Origin: Arenibacter certesii DSM 19833
Lineage (GTDB): Bacteria; Bacteroidota; Bacteroidia; Flavobacteriales; Flavobacteriaceae
Assembly: GCF_000429545.1 (NCBI RefSeq)
Contig: NZ_AUCB01000004.1
Coordinates: 62,001 to 126,000 of the forward strand
Length of the DNA: 64,000 nucleotides
Reading direction: 5' to 3'
The notes beneath the pieces were generated by a model, which was given only the letters and a program-made list of their open reading frames with translations, was not told where the DNA came from and searched no databases. This document shows positions 29,508-38,017 of the stretch, in pieces. The translations under genes and the position numbers were made by a program. How positions within the stretch are numbered: position 1 is the first letter of the stretch; each line of letters starts with the position of its first letter.

Positions 29508-29951
29508 TTAATGCAATAAATAAGACTCAAACTCCGCGGACCATTTGGAGCACCTTCCCACTGCTGGGGTGAGAGTGGCAAAGACATCTAGGCGTCGTAG
29601 AATATGAGAATCATTTTCGGTTAGTTTCCCTAATTTTAGGGTGACAGGAAGAATTAATATCTCAATTTCCTTACTGACAGTCAATTCCAATTTGGCGAAG
29701 CCCATATATTTATCTTTTCTACCCTGAGTTATAGGAATCACTTTGGTATCTTTCCAATTTGCCATGACCACAGGGACATCTAATGGGCCATGTATATCAT
29801 AAATGATAACATCCAAAATATACGCCATTTCTAATTTAATATCAATTTTATGAAAGGTGATTTTCACCTCTACGTCAATGTCGCTCTCATTATCGCCTAC
29901 ATCTATATATTCAGGGACATTTTTGATTTCAACCGAATTTATTTGTGCCAT
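29508..29951 (-). CDS. Conserved-looking hypothetical protein, 147 aa
   Basis: No family is recognised. The 147-residue product starts MAQINSVEIKNVPEYID and has alternating hydrophobic segments (VEVKITF, YILDVIIYDI, GFAKLELTV, IEILILPVTLKL) that suggest a single beta-sandwich-like domain. No signal peptide, membrane segment or cysteine pair is seen. A clear ATG start, convergent orientation to the SdiA-regulated gene, and uninterrupted length support it as a real gene. The 326 nt upstream (to the putative promoter of the riboswitch) hold nothing I can name. Confidence 0.6.
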   Translation of the reverse strand: MAQINSVEIKNVPEYIDVGDNESDIDVEVKITFHKIDIKLEMAYILDVIIYDIHGPLDVPVVMANWKDTKVIPITQGRKDKYMGFAKLELTVSKEIEILILPVTLKLGKLTENDSHILRRLDVFATLTPAVGRCSKWSAEFESYLLH

Positions 29952-30277
29952 AATCTATGTTGTTAGGTGCTATTGAACAGTGAATGGAACTTGGGTTTTG
30001 TATTTCTTTGGTCCAATGTTCCGATAAAAAGATAATTGCCTAGTGAAAAGCCTCTAAATTAAAAACCTGATAGCTTTAATTTAGCTATGATAAACGGAGG
30101 GAAATATAATCACAGCTCTATAAGCAATTTTAATCCCTTGTTAATTAGCGGTGTATTATAAATATACGTTTAACTCTAAAGAAGTTATAGGATTATAAGG
30201 ATTATTTATAGCTAATTCTTTAAAAAAGTATTTGGGTTAACTCAATCGAGGAGCTTAGTTATTGTAAAATTTATGCC

Positions 30278-30285
30278 TACATTTG
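30278..30285 (+). promoter_or_regulatory. Candidate -7 element (TAnnTTTG) upstream of the B12 riboswitch
   Basis: TACATTTG matches the Bacteroidota -7 consensus and lies about 35-40 nt before the riboswitch, where a promoter would be expected. A TTG occurs 13 nt upstream, closer than the usual -33 spacing. Confidence 0.4.
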
Positions 30286-30317
30286 GCCCTTGTAAGTTCT
30301 TAATATTCTTCATCAAC

Positions 30318-30482
30318 CGGAAAAGGTTTTACTTAATTGTAAGTAATAGGGAATCGTGTGAAAATCACGGACTGTCGCGCAACTGTAAGTAATACACCAA
30401 AAGCTTTCATCCAAGAGAATCCACTGCATTAGCGGGAAGGACGATGAAAGTTGTTACAAGTCAGGAGACCTGCCTATTCCGA
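30318..30482 (+). ncRNA. Cobalamin (adenosylcobalamin-type) riboswitch
   Basis: The core elements are all present in order. These are AATAGGGAAT, GTGTGAAAATCAC with a CGGACTG arm, the conserved CGCGCAACTGTAAGT segment, a B12-box-like CCACTG followed by GCGGGAAGG, and the closing AAGTCAGGAGACCTGCC. This matches the cobalamin riboswitch class by pattern. There is no btuB, cob or transport gene next to it. The first plus-strand gene downstream is nrdB at 31038, followed by nrdA, so it most likely represses the class I ribonucleotide reductase when B12 is present. A similar link is known for nrdABS in Streptomyces. An expression platform was not identified in the 555-nt leader. Confidence 0.9.
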
Positions 30483-31037
30483 ATTGACAATGCTTTCGCG
30501 ATTGAAGTTTTAGTCGAATGGGAACGTATTTAACAAGGTTACTATCTTATAATTACGAAGGTGGCCCTTTGTTTTTCTAACGTCACTTATTTCATCAAAT
30601 TTCTTATCCAATAAAGTTATTGCGAAGTTCCGAAAAAAGAGCTTTTAACGAAGTGTTATTTTAGTTTAAATAGTTAAAAGAAGCGGCTATAAAATAATTT
30701 TGCTATCCGCGAATTGGTAGTAAAAGTTGAAAAAAAAAGAATAAATCAGATTAATGGATTAAGTCCATTCTAAGGGAAAAAAAGTAAGGTGTTTTGCCTG
30801 ATCCTAAAGAGTTTCATGCAAAAGGTCAGCTATTCTTCTTGTAGGAGAGATGCATTTTTAACAAGGATAGAAGACGTATTTATAGTCGCATCAGTTGTGA
30901 GCGTTTATAATATACCCACTAAATTCAAGATGTTGATAACCCTGTGGACAATCAAATAACAGAATATATAAACGTAAGCAATAAAGGGAGACCTTTATAG
31001 TCTAACATGATTTTAGATTTTTAAATATTTAATACAC
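30483..31037 (+). other. Long 5' leader between riboswitch and nrdB
   Basis: This 555-nt stretch contains no gene I can support. It holds two very short ATG frames (about 20 codons from 30519 and about 46 codons from 30817) without convincing features, and a DnaA-box-like TGTGGACAA near 30942. It presumably carries the riboswitch expression platform and possibly a second promoter for nrdBA. Confidence 0.4.
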
Positions 31038-32312
31038 ATGGAAATTACCTCAATTGTAAAAAGAGGCTTTGCGACAGAATCGTTTGATTTAAAGAAGATT
31101 AGCAATGCCACATTAAAAGCTATGACAGCTGTAAAGCATGGAGATGCTGTAGATGCAGAACGCATAACCACTAAAGTACATGCTTTTCTTTTAGAGCGAA
31201 AAGAGCAGGATAAGGATTATATACCCACAGTTGAGGAGGTGCAAGATCTTGTTGAAACGAAACTAATGGAAAATGGTTTCTTTGATGTGGCCAAAGCGTA
31301 TATTCTATATAGGAACGAACAAGCAAAAAAGCGTAAGAGCAATATATTTGAGAAGCGCATCAATTTAAAACCCTACGAATATCCGGATCTTTATGAATAT
31401 GTTCCGGCAATTAGGCATTCCTATTGGATCCATAGCGAATTTAATTTTACAAGTGATATTCAAGATTTTAAGGCCTTGCTTTCCGATACAGAGCGTAGTG
31501 CAATAAAAAACACCATGTTGGCAATTTCTCAGATAGAAGTAGCTGTGAAAAGCTTTTGGGGTGATATTTACCATAGGATGCCTAAGCCAGAAATTGGTTC
31601 TGTGGGGGCAACATTTGCGGAAAGTGAGGTGCGGCACCATGATGCATATTCACATTTACTAGAGATTTTAGGTTTAAACGAAGAGTTTAAAAATCTAAAA
31701 AAGAAACCTGCAATCATGAAGCGAGTGCAGTATCTCGAGTCCGCACTTAAAAACGCAAAAAGTGAGGATAATAAGGAATATGCCGAATCTGTTTTACTTT
31801 TTTCTCTGTTTATAGAACATGTTTCGCTATTCTCCCAGTTTCTAATTATCATGGCCTTCAATAAGCATAAAAACATGTTGAAAGGGATATCCAATGTAGT
31901 TGAAGCTACTTCTAAAGAAGAGCAGATCCATGGGGATTTTGGTATTGATATTATAAAAATCATTAAGGCTGAGAACCCAGATTGGTTCGATGAAGATTTC
32001 CAACTAATGATTCAACACATGTGTAGTGAGTCTTTTGAGGCAGAGAGCAAGATTGTAGATTGGATCTTTGAGGAAGGAGAATTAGATTTTTTACCGAAAA
32101 AAGTGGTAAACGAATTTATTAAGGACCGATTTAATAGATCGCTAGAAAGTATCGGGATTAATAAAATATTTGAAATAGATCAAACCCTTTTAGCAGAGAC
32201 AGAGTGGTTTGATGATGAAATTATAGGCACCAAACACGGAGATTTCTTCGTAAAGAGATCTATAAATTATAGCAAAAGAACCCAAAGTATAACCAGTGAT
32301 GACCTTTTTTAA
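31038..32312 (+). CDS. nrdB: Class I ribonucleotide reductase radical-generating subunit with N-terminal ATP-cone
   Basis: The 424-residue protein joins an ATP-cone (about residues 1-95, starting ITSIVKRGFATESFDLKKI) to a ferritin-like NrdB domain. Dimetal ligands are visible: Glu167, Glu197-x-x-His200 in SEVRHHDAYSHL, Glu260 in LFIEHVSLF, and Glu295-x-x-His298 in KEEQIHGDFG. Tyr204 occupies the usual radical-tyrosine position. ATP-cones on NrdB are known from flavobacteria such as Leeuwenhoekiella and control activity through small-subunit oligomerisation. With nrdA it reduces ribonucleotides for DNA synthesis. It is preceded by a cobalamin riboswitch and followed after one nucleotide by nrdA. 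The metal (Fe or Mn) cannot be decided from sequence alone. Confidence 0.95.
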   Translation: MEITSIVKRGFATESFDLKKISNATLKAMTAVKHGDAVDAERITTKVHAFLLERKEQDKDYIPTVEEVQDLVETKLMENGFFDVAKAYILYRNEQAKKRKSNIFEKRINLKPYEYPDLYEYVPAIRHSYWIHSEFNFTSDIQDFKALLSDTERSAIKNTMLAISQIEVAVKSFWGDIYHRMPKPEIGSVGATFAESEVRHHDAYSHLLEILGLNEEFKNLKKKPAIMKRVQYLESALKNAKSEDNKEYAESVLLFSLFIEHVSLFSQFLIIMAFNKHKNMLKGISNVVEATSKEEQIHGDFGIDIIKIIKAENPDWFDEDFQLMIQHMCSESFEAESKIVDWIFEEGELDFLPKKVVNEFIKDRFNRSLESIGINKIFEIDQTLLAETEWFDDEIIGTKHGDFFVKRSINYSKRTQSITSDDLF

Positions 32313-32313
32313 A

Positions 32314-34101
32314 ATGAACGACAATAAATTAACTTTAGATCCCGAAGTCCAGAACAATAATGAGGCAGATTTGCTTGTAGATTCAAGAAAAGAAGCGCTT
32401 GGGAAGAACAAGCAAAACGCGAGTAAAAGCTTTGAGTGGTTAACGGAGCACAGCAGAAATTTCTTATCCATGGGCTATTTGTCTAATGGAATGAGTGCTG
32501 AAGAGCGAATTCGTGAAATTGCGGATAGAGCAGAAGAGATACTTCAGATTCCTGGATTCTCCGATAAATTTTACGGATATATGTCTGAAGGTTTTTATTC
32601 ATTAGCTTCTCCGGTGTGGTCAAATTTTGGGAAGAAAAGAGGATTGCCTATAAGTTGTTTTGGTTCTCATATAGACGATGATATGGGGAATATATTGTAT
32701 ACCCAATCGGAAGTGGGGATGATGTCCAAGCTAGGAGGGGGTACTTCTGGATATTTTGGCAAGATCCGTCATCGTGGTGCAGAAGTTAAAAATAATGGTC
32801 AGGCATCCGGGGCCGTTCATATTATGCAGCTTTTTGAATCTATGGTAGACGTAGTGAGCCAAGGATCTGTAAGACGTGGTCGTTTTTCACCCTACTTGCC
32901 AGTAGAGCATCCAGATATCATGGAGTTTTTGGAAATCGGTACAGAAGGAAACCCTATCCAAGAGCTTACTCATGGAGTTACTGTAACCGATAAATGGATG
33001 CAAGAGATGATAGATGGAGATACGGATAAGAGAACCATTTGGGCAAAAGTATTGCAGAGAAGAGGAGAAATGGGGTATCCTTATATTTTCTTCAAAGACC
33101 ATGCTAATAATGGAGCAGCAGATGTATATCGAAATGAAAACCATACGATCTATGCAAGTAATCTGTGCACGGAAATTATGTTGCCTTCTAATGACGAGTG
33201 GTCGTTTGTATGTGTGCTGTCTTCGGTGAACTTATTGCACTATGATAAATGGAAAGATACCGATGCTGTTGAAACGATGGTTTATTTTCTGGATGCAGTA
33301 ATTACAGAATTTATAGATAAATTAGAAGCCTTTAGAGATTCCGAAGAAAGAGAAGATAGGCAAACATTCCTTTTTATGGAGCGTGCCTATAATTTTGCAA
33401 AGGAAAATAGGGCTTTAGGCCTAGGGGTATTGGGATGGCATTCATTGTTGCAGTCTAAAATGCTGCCATTTAACAGTCAGGAAGCTTATAACCTAAATAG
33501 TGAGATCTTTAAGCTAGTTAAGGAAAAATCGTATGCAGCTTCAGGTGAATTGGCTGTTAAATTTGGGGAGCCAAAAGTACTTAAGGGATATGGTAGACGT
33601 AATGCTACTTTAAATGCTATAGCGCCAACAACGTCGTCTGCGTTTATTCTTGGACAGGTCTCTCAAGGGATAGAACCTATTTGGTCCAATATATATGTTA
33701 AGGACATAGCTAAGATAAAAACCACTATAAAAAACACGTATTTAGAAGCTTTGTTGGAAGAGAAAGGGAAAAATACCCAGGAAGTATGGCGCAGTATACG
33801 GGATTTTGATGGCTCTGTTCAGCATTTAGATTTCTTAACAGAGTTGGAAAAAGATGTATTTAAAACGTATTCCGAAATTGATCAAATGGATATAATATAC
33901 CAAGCGGCCAATCGTCAGAACCATATTGACCAAGGTCAGTCGGTGAACATTATTGTTCACCCGGATATGCCCGTTAAGGATATTAATAAAATTCATGTTA
34001 CAGCGTGGAAATTAGGTCTAAAATCGCTGTATTATCAGCATAGTATGAATGCCGCCCAGAAATTTAGGCAGAAAAAGGATTGTGCAAGTTGTGAGGCATA
34101 A
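32314..34101 (+). CDS. nrdA: Class I ribonucleotide reductase catalytic subunit without ATP-cone
   Basis: The catalytic subunit is 595 residues from the ATG at 32314; in-frame ATG (32299) and GTG (32296) codons overlap the end of nrdB and are alternatives. Active-site features include the first redox Cys in LPISCFGSH, the NLCTEIMLPS motif with the thiyl-radical Cys and catalytic Glu, and the second redox Cys in FVCVLSSVNL. The C-terminal shuttle pair is DCASCEA. It lacks the N-terminal ATP-cone present in longer NrdA proteins, which fits the cone being carried by NrdB here. A hairpin terminator follows the gene. Confidence 0.95.
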   Translation: MNDNKLTLDPEVQNNNEADLLVDSRKEALGKNKQNASKSFEWLTEHSRNFLSMGYLSNGMSAEERIREIADRAEEILQIPGFSDKFYGYMSEGFYSLASPVWSNFGKKRGLPISCFGSHIDDDMGNILYTQSEVGMMSKLGGGTSGYFGKIRHRGAEVKNNGQASGAVHIMQLFESMVDVVSQGSVRRGRFSPYLPVEHPDIMEFLEIGTEGNPIQELTHGVTVTDKWMQEMIDGDTDKRTIWAKVLQRRGEMGYPYIFFKDHANNGAADVYRNENHTIYASNLCTEIMLPSNDEWSFVCVLSSVNLLHYDKWKDTDAVETMVYFLDAVITEFIDKLEAFRDSEEREDRQTFLFMERAYNFAKENRALGLGVLGWHSLLQSKMLPFNSQEAYNLNSEIFKLVKEKSYAASGELAVKFGEPKVLKGYGRRNATLNAIAPTTSSAFILGQVSQGIEPIWSNIYVKDIAKIKTTIKNTYLEALLEEKGKNTQEVWRSIRDFDGSVQHLDFLTELEKDVFKTYSEIDQMDIIYQAANRQNHIDQGQSVNIIVHPDMPVKDINKIHVTAWKLGLKSLYYQHSMNAAQKFRQKKDCASCEA

Positions 34102-34128
34102 ATTATCTTACTTACCTTTTTAATTTGT

Positions 34129-34162
34129 AAAACCTCGGGAAAATACGCTCGAGGTTTTATTT
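34129..34162. terminator. Hairpin terminator between nrdA and the sensor pseudogene
   Basis: Arms AAAACCTCG (34129-34137) and CGAGGTTTT (34150-34158) form a 9-bp stem with A- and T-rich flanks, suitable for termination on both strands between the convergent genes. Confidence 0.75.
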
Positions 34163-34182
34163 ATTAGGGAAATTTAATTGTA

Positions 34183-35240
34183 TTAATTAACATCTGAAAT
34201 CACGGAATGTGAATTTTCAACAATTACTCTAATAATCTCGTCAAATTCTATTGCTGAAGTGTAAATATGATCTAATAATTCTTTTTTCTCTTCCTCTGGT
34301 ACTATCTCATCTTTAATAAGGTAGATCAGTCCCATAAATCTTGCCAATGGAGCCCTCACGACGTGAGACTGTGTCCAAGCGATATCCTTAAGTTTTTTAT
34401 TTTGTGTTTCTACATTGAGGGCATGTTCTTTTAACTCTTGATTTAGCTGTCTTAAAGATTCTTCATATCGCCTGCGGAGGGTAATTTCTGCCATAGACCC
34501 AACCATCCTAATTGCTTTACCCTCTTTATTTCGTATTACCGTTCCCTTGTCCCATAAAGGGGCATACTCTCCCGTATTTTTTAAGTATCTGTATTCTGAT
34601 TCCCATCTTGTTGTTTTCGGATTATCCATAGCCGAACAATTTCCCATAGAATTTGGGGCTTTTGGAACTGTTTTCGTTAGCTAGAACAAGTACGCCCTTA
34701 ACCTTATTATTATGTATTAACGAAATACCCAATAAAGCTTGTTGGCAAAAGGTATCAACTGCTGGGTCTGTTTTAAAGGTTGCTTTCTGGTCTATACTAT
34801 CCCAAACTACAATTGCTTGATCTTTTGCAAACCATATTCGGAAGGCCTTCGCCATATTTTAAAAATAGTTTTCTTGCTACACTTATTTAAATAGGCTTTT
34901 GCCTTATCATTTTTTGAATATTCGGCAACAAGTGATAAAGTGGTATTATCCTGATTTGGCAATGTCGTTCGATTTTTTTAGTTGGCGCTCCGATTGTATT
35001 AATTTCCAGAAAGGGAGAGGTACCTAGTCTGCTATTTTCTTGTGATGCTAATTTTCCTTGCGAAATTATCCCTTCTTTTTTATGCTTTAGAAAGGCAACA
35101 GTATTTTATGCTAGTAGTTTTAATCCGTTTAAACACCTGGCATTTAAGTTTTTACATTTATAGTCCGATACCGATAATAATCCTCGTACTGTGCCTTGGG
35201 TATCAACTAAAGGCACTATGGCTATAAAAGTGGGGTATCT
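34183..35240 (-). pseudogene. Decayed GAF-GAF-PAS sensor protein gene
   Basis: Three coding-like pieces on the minus strand lie in order but in broken frames. At about 35230-35110, a GAF-like segment reads AIVPLVDTQGTVRGLLSVSDY and runs into a stop. At 34855-34622 a second GAF-like piece ([10 protein letters not shown]) ends early. At 34647-34183 the C-terminal half of a PAS domain ([19 protein letters not shown]) is followed by a HisKA-like helix ([17 protein letters not shown]) and ends without an ATPase domain. Internal stops, the overlapping frames near 34630 and the missing first half of the PAS domain show a disrupted gene. Short flavobacterial sensors without ATPase domain exist, so the last piece could in principle still be expressed. 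Confidence 0.7.
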
Positions 35241-35696
35241 AGATAAGATATTGGAAGGGAAGTCTTACAACTTTAAGTCGATACTAATTTGAGGCTATTG
35301 CGAATAGCTATTGCTCTTAGCTAAAATAACGAGAAATAATTCTTAATATGGGTTATATTGTGTTTTATTTCTATTAGCTCCATATCAACAATCTTAGGTA
35401 TCTATTTTTTTGATGTTATGAGATTAAAGGAGTAGGGGTAGTTTTTTTTATATCATTTTAGTGTTTTGACAGAGATAGATGAGGTTCTAGGGTGTTAGGA
35501 AGATTTAAACAAATATAGCGATAGAAGACGGGAGGCTAATTAGTTTCTAAAAATGTGGTTGTGGGCTAACCATACTCAAAATAAATATTAATGCGCATCC
35601 TATGGATAATTCAACTATTAGATGATTGTAGATCTTAATTGATTAAATTTGAAAATAAAATATAATTGAATTAACCATTTTTTTAACCATTTTACT
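35241..35696. other. Non-coding gap, nothing recognised
   Basis: This 456-nt AT-rich stretch between the sensor pseudogene and the isomerase-like gene shows no gene, hairpin terminator or repeat that I can support. It probably contains the promoter of the downstream gene. Confidence 0.4.
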
Positions 35697-36563
35697 ATGA
35701 TAAAAACTAGATTAAACAACTTTTTATTGTCTCTTCTTTTACTTGGGATATTTATGGGCAATGCCCAAGAGAAGTTTGGAGGGTTGGCTCTTTACACAGT
35801 GCGAAACGACATGAATAAAGATGTTAAAGCTACGCTTAAAGCTGTAGCAGATGCCGGTTATAAGAATATAGAGGCCGCAGGATATGCCGACGGTAAATTC
35901 TATAATATGTCACCTGCAGATTTTAAGGCGTACCTAAAGAAAATAAATTTAAGACCCCTTAGTGCGCATCAGGGTAGTGTTACCTTGGAGAACGCTGATG
36001 CTATGATGGCAGATGTAAAAGCGGCAGGATTTAAATATTTTGTGGTGCCCATACCGCCAATGGGTCTATTTAAATATGACGCTGAAACCAAGTCCTTGGG
36101 GATGACGGGCGGAGCAGCCAATCTGGCGGATATAATAAATACATTGGGTAAAAAGGCGCATGCAGCGGGACTTAAGTTACTTTATCACAATCACGATTTC
36201 GAATTCATGAAAGATAAAGATGGAATTGTTACGATAGACTATTTGTTGGAACATACCGATCCTAAATACGTTAATTTTCAAATGGACTTATATTGGGTGA
36301 CCAAGGCTGGATTAGATCCAATTGCTTATTTTGAGAAATACCCAGGTCGTTTTATAAGCTGGCATGTAAAGGATATGGATGACCAAGGGAGATTTGCTCC
36401 CGTAGGAAAGGGCACAATCGATTTTGCTCGGATTTTGGCGAAAAAGAAACTTTCCGGCATGAAATACTATATGGTGGAGCAAGATCAGACCTTTGACGGT
36501 TTAGAGCCTTTGGAGGCAATTAAAATTAGCCATGCTGGCATAAAACAATTGGGGTTCAATTAA
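35697..36563 (+). CDS. Secreted sugar phosphate isomerase/epimerase-like TIM-barrel protein
   Basis: A 288-residue protein with a signal peptide ending near GNAQ, followed by an AP-endonuclease-2/xylose-isomerase-like barrel. Typical segments are GYKNIEAAGYADG, AGLKLLYHNHDFEF, NFQMDLYWVTKAG and FISWHVKDMDDQG, which carry the Glu, His, Asp and His residues expected to bind a divalent metal. The substrate is not known; exported members of this family in Bacteroidota are often near sugar-oxidoreductase genes, but none is adjacent here. It appears to be a single-gene unit. Confidence 0.88.
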   Translation: MIKTRLNNFLLSLLLLGIFMGNAQEKFGGLALYTVRNDMNKDVKATLKAVADAGYKNIEAAGYADGKFYNMSPADFKAYLKKINLRPLSAHQGSVTLENADAMMADVKAAGFKYFVVPIPPMGLFKYDAETKSLGMTGGAANLADIINTLGKKAHAAGLKLLYHNHDFEFMKDKDGIVTIDYLLEHTDPKYVNFQMDLYWVTKAGLDPIAYFEKYPGRFISWHVKDMDDQGRFAPVGKGTIDFARILAKKKLSGMKYYMVEQDQTFDGLEPLEAIKISHAGIKQLGFN

Positions 36564-36827
36564 TTTAAGGTTGCTCTTTTTGTAAAGTAAGCGTTTTTGC
36601 CTTATAACTATCATTCGGGGGCTGGTTTTATAAAAACTCAGGTCCCGAATTTTTATTTGAGAATGGATATCAAAATATAAGGCGACAATAACATTTTATA
36701 GTCTACAACAGTATAGCATACGGTGTAATTTTTTTTCATTACAATAGACTTCCTTTATAGACCGAATCCTCAATTAATGCTTTTCAAACATATATAGACG
36801 TGCTATTTCAGGATTTCGGGGCTTTAT

Positions 36828-37607
36828 CTACATTCCGGATGGGGATGAAGCGCTATTCCGATAGGCGCTAATACTGATGAATATAAGAATTATGGCAGCT
36901 ACAATATAACTAGCGTAGACTATGGATAAGTTGCTATTTTCTTTATTGGAAACAGCAATGGCAATTAAGGCCCAAATCCCCACTAGGGCATATTCTCGTA
37001 GATTTCTCTTTAAAATCATAAATATATTGATCAGGCCTGCAACAATGATCATGATAATAGTCCAATTAATTTCTGAAACTCCCCAACCGTCCCAGTTAGT
37101 TTTGGTGAGGTAGGCTGCAACATTGGCTATAAAGGCAACGGAAATCCATCCAGTATATATTGCAAAGGGCCAAAAAATCAGCAAATATTTTTTTAAGGGA
37201 TGAGTATCCAATTCCATTCTTGTATTTACTATGATTTTTAATAGGGAGAAAAGAACAATGCTCATGAGTAATACAGAAGTACCTGTATACAAATTTAGCC
37301 AAGCTATAACCCAAAGGGAATTTCCTATACAGGAAATAACAAACCACCATCCTATCTTTTCTACTATTTCTTCATCAGAATCCCCTTTAAAAAGACTGCG
37401 TCCTGTATAGATGACAAAACCTATCAATCCCATATAAATTAAGCCCCAAATAGAAAAAGCATATCCCGACGGAGTAAAATAATTAAAATACATATCCGAT
37501 ACGGTTTTCATTGTATTTCCATTGATGGTCCCGGTGTTGGAAAGATAATTAACCACTATGGTTATGAGTAAAGCTATTGCATTTGATATCTGTAATGTTT
37601 TTTTCAT
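36828..37607 (-). CDS. TspO/MBR-superfamily-like membrane protein
   Basis: A 259-residue integral membrane protein with about eight hydrophobic helices and many tryptophans. The segment YFTPSGYAFSIWGLIYMG is typical of tryptophan-rich TspO-related proteins, and this longer form is common in Bacteroidota. Transport or sensing of porphyrin-like or other small ligands is described for the superfamily; no specific role can be assigned here. The gene is transcribed alone, and the 410-nt gap to the next gene (37608-38017) holds nothing recognisable. Confidence 0.7.
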   Translation of the reverse strand: MKKTLQISNAIALLITIVVNYLSNTGTINGNTMKTVSDMYFNYFTPSGYAFSIWGLIYMGLIGFVIYTGRSLFKGDSDEEIVEKIGWWFVISCIGNSLWVIAWLNLYTGTSVLLMSIVLFSLLKIIVNTRMELDTHPLKKYLLIFWPFAIYTGWISVAFIANVAAYLTKTNWDGWGVSEINWTIIMIIVAGLINIFMILKRNLREYALVGIWALIAIAVSNKENSNLSIVYASYIVAAIILIFISISAYRNSASSPSGM

Positions 37608-38017
37608 GTGGTTAATTTTAGGTGTAGCTGTTCTTTAGGTTTTGGAAATTATATTGTAAAAAGTATTCCCCTTCAACTAAGCTCCAGTAATATGATCTGT
37701 ACTACAAAAAAGACATTTGCTATCTTGAATAATAAAAGTACATATAATTTTATCTTTTTAAGAAAGGCTTATTTTTAAAAGCAAGAAAAGATCGTTTTGC
37801 ATCAAAATAAAATGACATCGACTTGTGTTTTACAGCTTATGCTATTCTCCACTTTTGTCGAATTAATTGTGGATCGGCTTAAAACATCTTAATACATTAT
37901 GAGCATACTAGGGGCGGCAGGAGCAATATTGTTCTAAACTTGCCAGGCAAGAATCACTAATTATAGTATTTGTTAGAGTTGGTAGAGTGGTACTGGATTA
38001 ATAAGTTTAAAACAACC

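Noticed and set aside
30519-30581. Twenty-codon frame just after the riboswitch
   Set aside because: Too short to support and without conserved features; a leader peptide is possible but not shown.
30935-30950. DnaA-box-like TGTGGACAA
   Set aside because: A single near-match with one mismatch; no cluster of boxes, so neither an origin nor a DnaA control site is supported.
30817-30957. 46-codon frame in the nrdB leader
   Set aside because: No recognisable features or clear initiation context; kept only as a note under the leader.
30905-30975. Possible NrdR boxes before nrdB
   Set aside because: Two AT-rich near-matches occur, but they fit the consensus poorly and their centre-to-centre distance (about 54 nt) is not the usual three- or four-turn spacing.
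35042-35227. Plus-strand frame of 61 codons
   Set aside because: It lies opposite the GAF remnant and has a low-complexity hydrophobic composition; treated as a shadow.
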